From NCBI GenBank assembly GCA_028293765.1, contig JAQGOG010000038.1, positions 1 through 35,156 on the forward strand: DNA of 35,156 bases, given 5' to 3'. Numbering within the stretch: the first letter of the stretch is position 1; every line of letters begins with the position of its first letter. The position numbers and the translations under genes were made by a program. The stretch comes from Gammaproteobacteria bacterium (lineage in GTDB: Bacteria > Pseudomonadota > Gammaproteobacteria > Steroidobacterales > Steroidobacteraceae). Positions 20,958-28,642 of the stretch are shown here, in pieces. The notes under the pieces are model-generated. The model made no database searches. It was not told the origin of the DNA and saw only the letters and a program-made list of their open reading frames with translations.

Positions 20958-22254
20958 GCGTCCCGGCCGCTCTCGACTGACGGGTTGCGGCGGCGAGCGC
21001 CTGATCGAGGTCGGCGATGATATCGTCGATGTGCTCGATGCCAACGCTGAGCCGGATGGTTTCGGGTCCGATACCGGCGAGCCGCTGTTCTGCGGGCGAC
21101 ATCTGCCGATGCGTGGTCGATGCGGGATGACAAGCCAGCGATTTCGCATCGCCCAGGTTCACCAGCCGCTTGAAGAGCCGCAGCGCGTTGTAAAAGCGCG
21201 TGCCGCCATCGAAGCCCCCGCGAATGGCGAACGTGAGGAGGGAGCAGGCGCGCCCGCCAAGGTACTTCTTCACGAGGGGGTAATATTGATTGTCGGGGAA
21301 CCCCGCATAACTGACCGAGGCCACGCGGGGATCGTCGCGCAAGAACTCAGCCACGCGCCGGGCGTTCTCGACATGGCGGTCGACGCGCAGAGCGACGGTC
21401 TCGACGCCCTGAAGCAGCAGGAATGCGCTCAAGGGTGCCAACACGGCGCCCATCGTTCGTTGATAAACGCTGCGGCAGCGGCCGAGAAATGCCTTCGGCC
21501 CGTAGTGCTGTGTGTAAACGAGTCCGTGGTAAGACTCGTCGGGCTGCGTGAACATCGGGTAACGCGCCGCGTGCGTGTCCCACGGGAACTTCCCGCTGTC
21601 CACGATGATGCCCCCCATTGTTGTGCCGTGCCCGCCCAGGAATTTCGTGAGCGAGTGCAGTATTATGTCCGCGCCATATTCGATCGGACGAACCAATATG
21701 GGCGTTGGGACCGTATTATCGACGATCAACGGCACCCCGGCGCGATGCGCCACGGCGGCCAGCGCCTCCAGGTCGCAGACGTTGCCGGCCGGGTTACCCA
21801 CCGTTTCGCAAAACAAGGCACGCGTATTCTCATCGATCAACTCTTCGAGATCCGCGGGCCGGTCGGACTTCGCGAAACGCACCGTGACGCCGAGCCGCGG
21901 CAACACGTGAGCGAACAGAGTATGTGTCGTGCCATAGAGCTGCGGCACCGATATGATGTTCCGGCCGGCGTCGGCCACATTCAACGCTGCGTAGTAAAGT
22001 GCGGTCTGCCCCGAGCTCACGCTCAGAGCGTCGATACCACCCTCGAGCAGGGCGACACGCTCTTCGAGGACGGCATTGGTCGGATTTCCAATGCGCGTGT
22101 AGCGATAACCTTCAGCCTCGAGGTTGAACAGAGCAGCACCATGCTCGGCACTGTCGAAGGAATACGCCACCGTCTGATAGATCGGCACTGCGACGGCTTT
22201 CGTGGTGGGGTCGGAGTCAAAGCCACCGTGCACGGCAATTGTCTCGTTCTTCAT
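20941..22254 (-). CDS. O-acylhomoserine sulfhydrylase-like PLP enzyme (MetY/Cys-Met metabolism family)
   Basis: A 437-residue Cys/Met-metabolism PLP enzyme. It begins NETIAVHGGFDSDPTTKA, has YRYTRIGNPTN, the SGQTA phosphate-binding segment, DNTVPTP, and the Schiff-base K204 in LHSLTKFLGGHGTTMGG. MetY-type enzymes replace the acyloxy group at C-gamma of O-acylhomoserine by a thiol; relatives accept other nucleophiles, as in the RtxA domain of rhizobitoxine synthesis. ATG 22254 has a strong GGAGGGAGG ribosome binding site. It is the first gene of a two-gene unit with the decarboxylase and sits across from a MetA-like gene, so the pair could make methionine-type or other gamma-substituted amino acids. 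Confidence 0.92.
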   Translation of the reverse strand: MKNETIAVHGGFDSDPTTKAVAVPIYQTVAYSFDSAEHGAALFNLEAEGYRYTRIGNPTNAVLEERVALLEGGIDALSVSSGQTALYYAALNVADAGRNIISVPQLYGTTHTLFAHVLPRLGVTVRFAKSDRPADLEELIDENTRALFCETVGNPAGNVCDLEALAAVAHRAGVPLIVDNTVPTPILVRPIEYGADIILHSLTKFLGGHGTTMGGIIVDSGKFPWDTHAARYPMFTQPDESYHGLVYTQHYGPKAFLGRCRSVYQRTMGAVLAPLSAFLLLQGVETVALRVDRHVENARRVAEFLRDDPRVASVSYAGFPDNQYYPLVKKYLGGRACSLLTFAIRGGFDGGTRFYNALRLFKRLVNLGDAKSLACHPASTTHRQMSPAEQRLAGIGPETIRLSVGIEHIDDIIADLDQALAAATRQSRAAGTHEHQR

Positions 22255-22338
22255 TCTGGCGCCTCCCTCCTCGAGCCAACTCAGATAGCCAATGCGCCGC
22301 AGCGCGTCAATTCCGGCGCCGCTGGCTGACGGGACATT

Positions 22339-24135
22339 ATGAGCGCCGGCCCCGACGAAAACAGGAATTCGCCGCTCGAGGCGTGGGTCCGCGCTCTGCA
22401 GCTGACCGCGCCGATCGAGCGCCGCGAGGCGCCCACCCTGCCCGTTCTGATCGACGCCCTCGGGGAACGTTTCGGCGCGGCGCCCGCGCTCGTCTCCGCA
22501 GACGCATCGCTTAGCTACCGCTCGCTGGCGGACTCTGTCAACCGGCATGCGCGCTGGGCATTGCAACAGGGCCTCGTCGCGGGCGACGTGGTCTGCCTGC
22601 TGATGCCGAACTGCCCGGACTACATGGCGATCTGGCTTGGACTGACCCGGGTTGGCGTGATCGTGTCACTGTTGAATACCAACCTGACCGGCGAGGTGTT
22701 GGCACACTCGATCAATATCGTGGCACCTCGTTATGTCATAGTTGCCGCGGCATTGAGCCGCGCGGCAAGAGCCGCGCGCGCCCACATTCCCCCCACGGTG
22801 CAGTGCTGGGTCCACGGGCCCGGATACCCTGAGCTGCCGCGTCTCGATCTCGAAGTCGCGCGGCTGCCTGCCGAAAAACTGACCGATGCGGAATACCAAC
22901 CGCCCGCACTCGACGATCGCGCGCTCTATATCTACACCTCCGGCACGACCGGTCTGCCCAAAGCGGCGAATGTCAGCCACCTGCGGCTGATGAAATGGAG
23001 CCACTGGTTTGCCGGCCTGATGGACACGCAGTCGAGCGATCGCATGTACAACTGCCTGCCCCTCTACCACAGCGTCGGCGGCGTGGTAGCGACCGGCGCA
23101 ACCCTGATCGCCGGTGGCACGGTAGTGCTGCGAGAACGCTTTTCGGCCGGGGATTTCTGGCGGGATATCGCAACAGAGCGCTGCACGTTGTTTCAATACA
23201 TCGGCGAGTTGTGCCGCTATCTCGTCAGCAGCCCGCGGCAGCCCGAGGAAACGCGGCATGCGCTGCGGCTGTGCTGCGGAAACGGTCTGCGGCCCGAGGT
23301 GTGGGAGGAGTTCAAGGCGCGCTTCCGCATACCGCGGATTCTGGAGTACTACGCCGCGACGGAAGGCAATTTCTCACTCTACAACTGCGAGGGGCAGCCG
23401 GGAGCGATCGGGCGGATTCCGCCCTTCCTCGCACATCGAATACCCGTGGCACTCGTGAAGTTCGATCCGGCGAGCGGCGCTCCGCTACGCGATGGGACGG
23501 GCCTGTGCGTGCGCTGCGATGTAAATGAGGTTGGCGAAGCCATTGGCGAGATCTCCAATGCCAACGGGAAGCACAGCAGCCGCTTCGAAGGCTACGCGGA
23601 CCCCGAAGCGTCGCTGCAGAAAATGGTCCGCGACGTGTTTGCGAGAGGTGACGCGTGGTACCGCACGGGCGATCTGATGCGCAAGGACGAGCATGGCTAT
23701 TTCTATTTCGTCGACCGTGTGGGCGATACCTACCGCTGGAAGGGTGAAAACGTTTCCACGGGCGAAGTCACGGCCGTCATCACCGCCTGCCCCGGCGTGA
23801 GCGACGCGGCCGTGTATGGCGTAACTGTACCCGGAACGGACGGACGCGCCGGAATGGCAGCACTCGTGGTCAACACAAAATTCGAGCTGGGCACATTCAG
23901 GCACCACCTCGCGACGCGGCTTCCCGACTATGCCCGGCCGCTGTTTCTCAGAATCGTCACGTCAATCGAGCTCACGGGAACCTTCAAGCTCAGGAAGCAG
24001 GAGCTGGCGCTGGAGGGCTACGACCCGGCCCGGATCACCGGCGACCTGTATTTCGATGACAGGCAGCGCCAGGCCTACGTGCGCCTGGATGCGGCACTAG
24101 CCGCACGTCTCCGGGCCGGCAAGCTGCGCTTGTGA
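22339..24135 (+). CDS. FATP/FadD6-like acyl-CoA synthetase
   Basis: A 598-residue ANL-superfamily enzyme of the very-long-chain/FATP subgroup. It has the P-loop YIYTSGTTGLPKAANVSH, CLPLYHSVGG, the adenylate motif YYAATEGNFSLYN, the YRTGDLMRKDEHGYFYF hinge region and TGTFKLRKQELA with the C-terminal catalytic Lys. It activates a carboxylic acid as AMP ester and transfers it to CoA. It diverges from the MetY-like gene across 84 bp. GGGAC before ATG 22339 is a weak ribosome binding site. Here it may supply an acyl-CoA to the locus, for example for the GNAT protein, or degrade the product; both are guesses. Confidence 0.88.
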   Translation: MSAGPDENRNSPLEAWVRALQLTAPIERREAPTLPVLIDALGERFGAAPALVSADASLSYRSLADSVNRHARWALQQGLVAGDVVCLLMPNCPDYMAIWLGLTRVGVIVSLLNTNLTGEVLAHSINIVAPRYVIVAAALSRAARAARAHIPPTVQCWVHGPGYPELPRLDLEVARLPAEKLTDAEYQPPALDDRALYIYTSGTTGLPKAANVSHLRLMKWSHWFAGLMDTQSSDRMYNCLPLYHSVGGVVATGATLIAGGTVVLRERFSAGDFWRDIATERCTLFQYIGELCRYLVSSPRQPEETRHALRLCCGNGLRPEVWEEFKARFRIPRILEYYAATEGNFSLYNCEGQPGAIGRIPPFLAHRIPVALVKFDPASGAPLRDGTGLCVRCDVNEVGEAIGEISNANGKHSSRFEGYADPEASLQKMVRDVFARGDAWYRTGDLMRKDEHGYFYFVDRVGDTYRWKGENVSTGEVTAVITACPGVSDAAVYGVTVPGTDGRAGMAALVVNTKFELGTFRHHLATRLPDYARPLFLRIVTSIELTGTFKLRKQELALEGYDPARITGDLYFDDRQRQAYVRLDAALAARLRAGKLRL

Positions 24136-24212
24136 AGATTCGCGCGCAGCGCAAGCTCACACTCCGTTGCCTAGCTTCCACCCTCTCACGCGGCCACCGC
24201 ATCCGCGACCAT

Positions 24213-24273
24213 GGGCGCGCCGGCTACGACGATCGGGTATGCTTCGGCGGCTTCGTGCCGTGCCGGCGCGCCC
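24213..24273. terminator. 12-bp perfect inverted repeat between convergent genes
   Basis: GGGCGCGCCGGC (24213-24224) and GCCGGCGCGCCC (24262-24273) are exact reverse complements separated by 37 bases. They lie in the 162-bp gap between the convergent acyl-CoA synthetase and SDR genes. A bidirectional terminator or a stable 3' stem is likely; no T tract is present. Confidence 0.45.
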
Positions 24274-24297
24274 GTCCGGGCTCCCCACTGGCGAGCC

Positions 24298-25032
24298 TCA
24301 CGCGGTGTTGCCGGCATCCACCGTCAACGTGATGCCTGTGATGTTCCTGGCCTTCTCGCTGAGCAGGAACTCGACGCTGCCCGCAACGTCATCGACGTCG
24401 ACCATCCGGCGCAGCGCGCTTCGCCGGATGATCTGCTCGCGTTGCGCACCGCTGAGCCCGTGCGTCATCTGCGTATCGACAAAGCCCGGAGCGATCGCGT
24501 TGACGGTGATGCCGAGCGGACCGACTTCGCGCGCCAGAGAGCGTGTAAATCCGATCAGCGATGCTTTGGTGGCAGCGTACGCCGACAGACCGCTGTACCC
24601 CGTGGAAGCCACGATGGATGAGATGTTGACGATCCGCCCTGCCCGCTCGACCATCATCGAGCGCAGCACGTACTTGCTCAGGATGATGGGTGAGATCGTG
24701 TTGAGTCGTGCGAGGTTCTCGATCTGCTCATCGCGCATGAGCGTCAGCACCCCCGCGGTCCCGAGCCCGGCGTTGTTGACGAGGCCGTAGATAGGCCCGA
24801 ACTCCTTACGCAGGCCGCCGACGAGGGCGGCGATGGCAGCGGTGTCGGCCAAATCGAAGGCACGAAAGTGCAGCGAGCCGTGCTGCTCCGGCTCGATCGC
24901 AGCGACAGCGGAACGCAGTTCTGCCGTCGCCGTGCGCGCGATCGCAATCACCCGATAGCCGCCGCTGGCGAGGGTAGAGGCGATCGCGAGACCCAGCCCT
25001 TTGCTGCCCCCGGTTACAATGACGTTAAGCAC
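24298..25032 (-). CDS. FabG-like short-chain dehydrogenase/ketoreductase
   Basis: A 244-residue complete SDR: TGGSKGLGLAI nucleotide-binding motif near the N-terminus, LVNNAGLG, RIVNISSIVAS with the catalytic Ser, Y-x3-K in SAYAATKASLIG, and NAIAPGFVDTQM. It reduces a ketone or oxidises an alcohol with NAD(P)H; in carrier-protein operons the substrate is often a 3-ketoacyl-carrier thioester. The GTG at 25032 is the chosen start because it overlaps the stop of the adenylating enzyme (GTGCTTAA), a coupling arrangement; the upstream extension has no SDR character. Last gene of the carrier protein-ligase-SDR operon. Confidence 0.87.
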   Translation of the reverse strand: MLNVIVTGGSKGLGLAIASTLASGGYRVIAIARTATAELRSAVAAIEPEQHGSLHFRAFDLADTAAIAALVGGLRKEFGPIYGLVNNAGLGTAGVLTLMRDEQIENLARLNTISPIILSKYVLRSMMVERAGRIVNISSIVASTGYSGLSAYAATKASLIGFTRSLAREVGPLGITVNAIAPGFVDTQMTHGLSGAQREQIIRRSALRRMVDVDDVAGSVEFLLSEKARNITGITLTVDAGNTA

Positions 25033-26398
25033 TCGGGCGCACCAGTTTTCCCGCAGCCGACACTTCCAGCGCCGGTACGATCCGCACCATCGCCGGCACC
25101 TTGTGCGCGGGAAGGACGCGACGGCAGCTGTCAATGATCGCCCGCGTCAGCGCTTCTCCAACCGGGCGCTCACCAGGTTCGATCGCCTCATCCGCCAGCA
25201 CGACGTCTGCCGTGACTACGGCGCCCGTAATCGGATTGCGGCGTGCCTTGACGAGCGACATTCGAACCCACGGACTGGAGTTGATGACCGCCTCGACTTC
25301 CTCGGGATACACCTTCAGGCCTCCGACGTTGATGACTCCGCCGGCACGGCCCATGAAATGGTACCGCCCAGCGCGCAATTCGACTCGATCGCCGGTGTCG
25401 ACAAATCCATCGTCGGCTCGCAACGCTTCGTTCTCCTCGCCCAGGTAGCACATCGCATTGCCGTCCGAACGGACATGCAGCGTGCCTCCTGCAATCTTCA
25501 ACTGCACCTTTGCTACCGGCGCGCCGACCAGGCTCGCCGGAAAGCCGGCGAGCCCATCGCCTACTTCGAATGCAACACCGGCCTCGGTGGCGGCGAATGC
25601 GTGCGCCACGCTGGACTGCGGGTATGCGGCACGCAGATTGTCGAGAATCGCCTGATCCGCGATCTCTCCGGACAGACGTACATAGCCCGGGGCGATCGTC
25701 GCCGCCGCACCGCTCATCAGGGCTCTGCGCCAGTGCGACGGAGTTCCGGAGATGTGTGTGACTCCCGCCGCGGCGGCCCGCGCGAGAAAATCGATGATCG
25801 ACTCCACGGGGTCGGAAAGGACGAGCGAACCTCCGCCCAGCGTTGCCCGCAGGAAAATCTGCAATCCGCCGTATCGCCGGATATCGTAGAACGTACTCCA
25901 CACTAACGCACCCGGGACGGCGGTCTGCGGCGCACCGATCGCGCTGCTGAGACTGGCGAGCGTATGCAACACGAGCTTGGGCGCGCCTGTTGTCCCTGAA
26001 GTCGGGAGGATCCAGTCGGTATCGTGCGAGCGGCGACGCGCTACGTCACCTCCGACGAGGGCCGGGACAGCAGTCACACAAATTCGCAAGCCCGCCCCGT
26101 CCTGCTCGGGCATTGCCGGATCCCGCACCCAGGCGTCGGCGCCGGCGGACGCGATGACCGCGGGTAAATGAGCCGCGGACAAATCGGGCGGACAAAGCAC
26201 GATCCGTTGCGCAACGCCGTCGAGCTCGATGAGGGCAAGCGCCGCGAGCAACTGATCCCGGGTTGCGATCAGGACGCGGCGCCCGCGCAGTTCCTCGAGC
26301 CGGCCATCGAGGCAGGACGCATTCGCGAGCTCCGCGAGCCTGATGACCGTGTCAACACCGTGGAAGGAGCCGGCAGGCAGCTGCCCGCCTGCGGTCAT
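25025..26398 (-). CDS. AMP-dependent acyl/aryl-acid ligase (ANL family), probably loading the adjacent carrier protein
   Basis: A compact 457-residue adenylating enzyme. The P-loop is ILPTSGTTGAPKLVLHT; HAFAATEAGVAF, VDTGDRVEL, GRAGGVINVGGLKVYPEEVE and the C-terminal SAAGKLVRPSA (catalytic Lys) follow in normal order. The N-terminal subdomain is shorter than in most acyl-CoA ligases. It uses ATP to form an acyl-AMP and passes the acyl group to a thiol. The carrier protein gene ends 22 bases upstream, so transfer to that carrier rather than CoA is likely. ATG 26398 has GGGG close ahead; a TTG at 26449 would add 17 residues and overlap the carrier gene. Confidence 0.85.
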   Translation of the reverse strand: MTAGGQLPAGSFHGVDTVIRLAELANASCLDGRLEELRGRRVLIATRDQLLAALALIELDGVAQRIVLCPPDLSAAHLPAVIASAGADAWVRDPAMPEQDGAGLRICVTAVPALVGGDVARRRSHDTDWILPTSGTTGAPKLVLHTLASLSSAIGAPQTAVPGALVWSTFYDIRRYGGLQIFLRATLGGGSLVLSDPVESIIDFLARAAAAGVTHISGTPSHWRRALMSGAAATIAPGYVRLSGEIADQAILDNLRAAYPQSSVAHAFAATEAGVAFEVGDGLAGFPASLVGAPVAKVQLKIAGGTLHVRSDGNAMCYLGEENEALRADDGFVDTGDRVELRAGRYHFMGRAGGVINVGGLKVYPEEVEAVINSSPWVRMSLVKARRNPITGAVVTADVVLADEAIEPGERPVGEALTRAIIDSCRRVLPAHKVPAMVRIVPALEVSAAGKLVRPSA

Positions 26399-26420
26399 CG
26401 AGCCCCACAGCCACGGGGAG

Positions 26421-26660
26421 CTAACTGGAGGAATTTTCGTATAACCCAACGAAATCGCCGAACGTGACGGGGAATTCCACTGCCACCTCGGCGTTGAAGG
26501 GGTCGAACCCGAGTTGATCCTCCAGACGCGCGACGATGATGGCGAAGCTAAGCGAGTCGAGACCCGACTGCAGGAGCTTCAGGTCGTCCGTCAGCGGCGC
26601 CAGCTTTCTGCGCTGTTCGTTGGCCACCTGCTCGAACAGCGCCGTGATCGTAGACCGCAC
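26421..26660 (-). CDS. Acyl carrier protein, first gene of the ligase/ketoreductase operon
   Basis: A 79-residue carrier protein with a canonical phosphopantetheine site: S36 in LLQSGLDSLSFAIIVARLEDQLG. The rest (FNAEVAVEFPVTFGDFVGLY) fits helices III-IV. It precedes the adenylating enzyme by 22 bases and the ketoreductase after that. It differs clearly from the other carrier protein at 19269-19556, which has SSM at the site, so the two probably serve different acyl groups. Confidence 0.88.
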   Translation of the reverse strand: MRSTITALFEQVANEQRRKLAPLTDDLKLLQSGLDSLSFAIIVARLEDQLGFDPFNAEVAVEFPVTFGDFVGLYENSSS

Positions 26661-27129
26661 CGATATCCCCTTGCTCTGTTGTGCCGACCAGCACTCATTA
26701 TGCTGTAGGAATGCCGGGAACGAACGAAAACGCGCGCTGGGATCACGCCGTCGCTCAGGCTCACGCCTGGGAACGCGCGGTGCGAAACATTGGGAGGGCG
26801 GCCGCGGAGTGCCTACATCTCTGATCCAACAGGCACTTTCAGGTTTCCCGTAGCACCGGCCGCAATCGACAGCAGCGCTCCAGGCTCAGGAATTGTTGCT
26901 GTAATGTCGCGCACCGCCATTCCTTCCCCCTGTCGGCCCAGCAGACTCGACGGCGACACGATCGTGTGCGGCTACCACGGCCTGCGTTACGACGCGCAGC
27001 GGACTCTTGCCGAGGCGGGCGATGAGCCCTACGACATCTCGGTTGCCAGCGATCGCGCGTCGGTGGCGACGCGCAGATACGTCAAGCAGCGCTGTGACGA
27101 GGAGTATTCGCAGGAGCCGCGGCCCGGTC
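26661..27129. other. Gap with decayed sequence, no intact gene recognised
   Basis: Apart from the Rieske-like fragment listed separately, I see only a 37-codon open frame at 26711-26824 (starts PGTNENARWDHAV) with its ATG directly against GTAGGA, too close for a normal ribosome binding site. The promoter of the carrier protein operon should lie just right of 26660, but no clear -35/-10 pair is visible. Confidence 0.4.
26904..27032 (+). pseudogene. Rieske [2Fe-2S] oxygenase fragment
   Basis: In one plus-strand frame, RLDGDTIVCGYHGLRYDAQ (about 26943-27000) closely matches the second half of the Rieske cluster motif (C-x2-H) of vanillate demethylase-type oxygenases. The first C-x-H half is damaged (PSPCRPS), and neither the upstream N-terminus nor the downstream catalytic domain follows in any frame seen. 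It is a short relic, not a working gene. Confidence 0.55.
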
Positions 27130-27726
27130 TCACGGCGCGAGGCGTCGCGCCAGCTCCACAGGCGTGTGCGGCTCATAGAGAGAGTCCGGGTTCGCGATAA
27201 AGGCACCGGTTGTCGCATCGACGGCGAGTTGTTGGCGCTTGGAGCCCTTCATCGTTTCCACAAAGTACGCCAGCACGGCGTTGGTGCCGCTCAGCGGCTT
27301 CGCGAGACCGGCATCGATGGCGGGCGCGCGATCCCGCTTTTCCGCCTTGGCGATCGCCTCGGTGAGTGGCACTTTCGCTTGGGCGACGCTGCGCATGTAG
27401 CTTTCCAGATGGTAGTTGAGGAGCCACGGCGGCAGATCCGTCACTTTGATCTCGGTGACATCGTCGCTGGGCGAGGCGATGCGCATGTATAGGACACGAT
27501 CATCTTTCGCGATAGCGGCTTCGAACCCCGGGGTACCGGTCTTATCAGCAAGCCGGATCTCCAGAACCTTGCCGCCGGTGGTTTGTTCAAAGGTAGAGGC
27601 CGCGTGCGCCAGCGCGCCGATCGGGACGGCAGGCCCCGCATCGCGGCCCAGCGTCAGCCGGCCAAGCGCAAGCGAGCTCAGGATGACGACCATGACGACA
27701 GCTGCCTTCGAATTCAGGGTGCGCAC
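27130..27726 (-). CDS. Membrane-anchored or secreted PepSY-like protein
   Basis: A 198-residue protein. A GTG at 27726 is used because a perfect AAGGAG lies five bases before it; the next residues (RTLNSKAAVVMVVILSSLAL) form a signal anchor or signal peptide. The outer part has two PepSY-like repeats: about 45-100 (GGKVLEIRLADKTG, DRVLYMRI) and about 140-195 (LTEAIAKAEKRD, LAVDATTGAFI). PepSY domains are small periplasmic modules, often linked to peptidase inhibition or envelope stress. A GC-rich hairpin (27750-27771, GGCGCCGG / CCGGCGCC) lies in the leader. A terminator separates the gene from the BON gene before it, so it probably has its own promoter. Confidence 0.72.
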   Translation of the reverse strand: MRTLNSKAAVVMVVILSSLALGRLTLGRDAGPAVPIGALAHAASTFEQTTGGKVLEIRLADKTGTPGFEAAIAKDDRVLYMRIASPSDDVTEIKVTDLPPWLLNYHLESYMRSVAQAKVPLTEAIAKAEKRDRAPAIDAGLAKPLSGTNAVLAYFVETMKGSKRQQLAVDATTGAFIANPDSLYEPHTPVELARRLAP

Positions 27727-27791
27727 GGTCGCTCCTTCGGGAATGAGGCGGCGCCGGAAGTTGCCGGCGCCTTGGATGTTTCGAGTCGGAG

Positions 27792-27839
27792 AAAAAAGGC
27801 GCGCCACGGGGGACTGGGGGAGGGAGGACCCGCGGCGCC
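27792..27839 (-). terminator. Rho-independent terminator after the BON genes
   Basis: On the minus strand GGCGCCGCGGG (27839-27829) can pair with CCCGTGGCGCGCC (27810-27798), with a two-base bulge and one G-T pair, immediately followed by TTTTTT (27797-27792). It starts about 50 bases after the BON protein stop at 27889. Confidence 0.55.
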
Positions 27840-27888
27840 GCCTAATGGGCCGGGTTGTGGTGCAATCGCGCCGGCCCTGCGCGCCGCT

Positions 27889-28542
27889 CTAAACACTGAT
27901 CGTGACCCGGTTGTCTACCTTGGTCACTCCCGGCGCCGCCCAGGCCGCACGCTCGGCCTCCTGGCGCTCGGCCCACGACTTAACAGTACCCCGCAGGATA
28001 ACTTCGCTGCCGTTAGCTTCCACTGAGATGCGACTCGCATCGAGCTCGGCGCTCCGGCGGAAGGCATCTTCAATCTTGCGGCGGATCTCGTGCGGTTCCA
28101 CCTTAGGCTTCACCGCGATCGCGTTCGTCACGGCCTTCACGCCGCGTATACGCTTAACGGCATTCTCTGCGCGCTCGCGCGCGTAGTTCCACTCGACGGC
28201 GCCCTCGAGAGTGAGCCACCCGTCCTTCACGACTACCTTTATGTTCTCGGAGGAGAATGGCAGCTCTGCCTTCAGCGCGCTGGCAGCATCGCGTGCGATA
28301 TCCGGGTCCGGCCGCTGATCGAGCAGTGGCAGTCGCACTTCGATGTCGTTAGCGACAGCCACGACGCCAGCTACCCGCTTCGCATCGCGCTCGGCCTGGG
28401 TCTTCTGCGAGTAGCTGCGCACGAAGCCGCTCAGCGTCACGACACCGTTGTGAACGGCCACGCCAATGTCGGTAGCATCGATGTCGGGATCCCAGCGGAG
28501 CTCGTCCTCGACATCCCGCTTAATATCTAAATCGAGTCTCAT
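27889..28542 (-). CDS. Triple-BON-domain protein (first copy)
   Basis: A 217-residue protein made of three BON domains: about 1-70 (IGVAVHNGVVTLSGFVRSY), 75-145 (IKVVVKDGWLTLEGAVEW) and 150-217 (ISVEANGSEVILRGTVKSW). BON domains bind phospholipid or ligands and occur in osmotic and envelope stress proteins such as OsmY, but here no signal peptide is seen, so a cytoplasmic place is likely. ATG 28542 has GGGAG eight bases ahead. It is a tandem copy of the gene at 28643-29299. An FNR/ANR-type box lies about 61 bp before the start. Confidence 0.9.
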   Translation of the reverse strand: MRLDLDIKRDVEDELRWDPDIDATDIGVAVHNGVVTLSGFVRSYSQKTQAERDAKRVAGVVAVANDIEVRLPLLDQRPDPDIARDAASALKAELPFSSENIKVVVKDGWLTLEGAVEWNYARERAENAVKRIRGVKAVTNAIAVKPKVEPHEIRRKIEDAFRRSAELDASRISVEANGSEVILRGTVKSWAERQEAERAAWAAPGVTKVDNRVTISV

Positions 28543-28596
28543 ATCACGTACTCCCGCGGAAAGTGAGCTATCTTCGTCCCGGCACGCCGTCCCGCC

Positions 28597-28610
28597 TTGA
28601 TTCGCGTCAA
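28597..28610 (-). promoter_or_regulatory. FNR/ANR-type box upstream of the first BON gene
   Basis: TTGAT-TCGC-GTCAA matches the TTGAT-N4-ATCAA consensus at nine of ten positions. Its centre is about 61 bp before the start codon at 28542, in the 100-bp gap between the two BON genes. This fits an activator site for an oxygen-sensing CRP/FNR-family regulator. Confidence 0.55.
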
Positions 28611-28642
28611 TCAAGTGAGCCCCTCGGCGGTCGCCGCGGTCG

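Noticed and set aside
18249..22254. MetA-like and MetY-like genes as plain methionine biosynthesis
   Set aside because: Not fully excluded. It is disfavoured because the MetA-like gene is coupled to a carrier protein, the MetY-like gene to a decarboxylase, and the MetA-like protein has altered active-site positions.
20824..22329. 501-codon plus-strand open frame opposite the MetY-like and decarboxylase genes
   Set aside because: It is antisense to genes with clear catalytic motifs and shows only mirror-image composition; long antisense frames are common in GC-rich DNA.
26711..26824. 37-codon open frame as a small protein gene
   Set aside because: The only ribosome binding sequence touches the ATG, and no conserved pattern is seen; it lies in decayed sequence.
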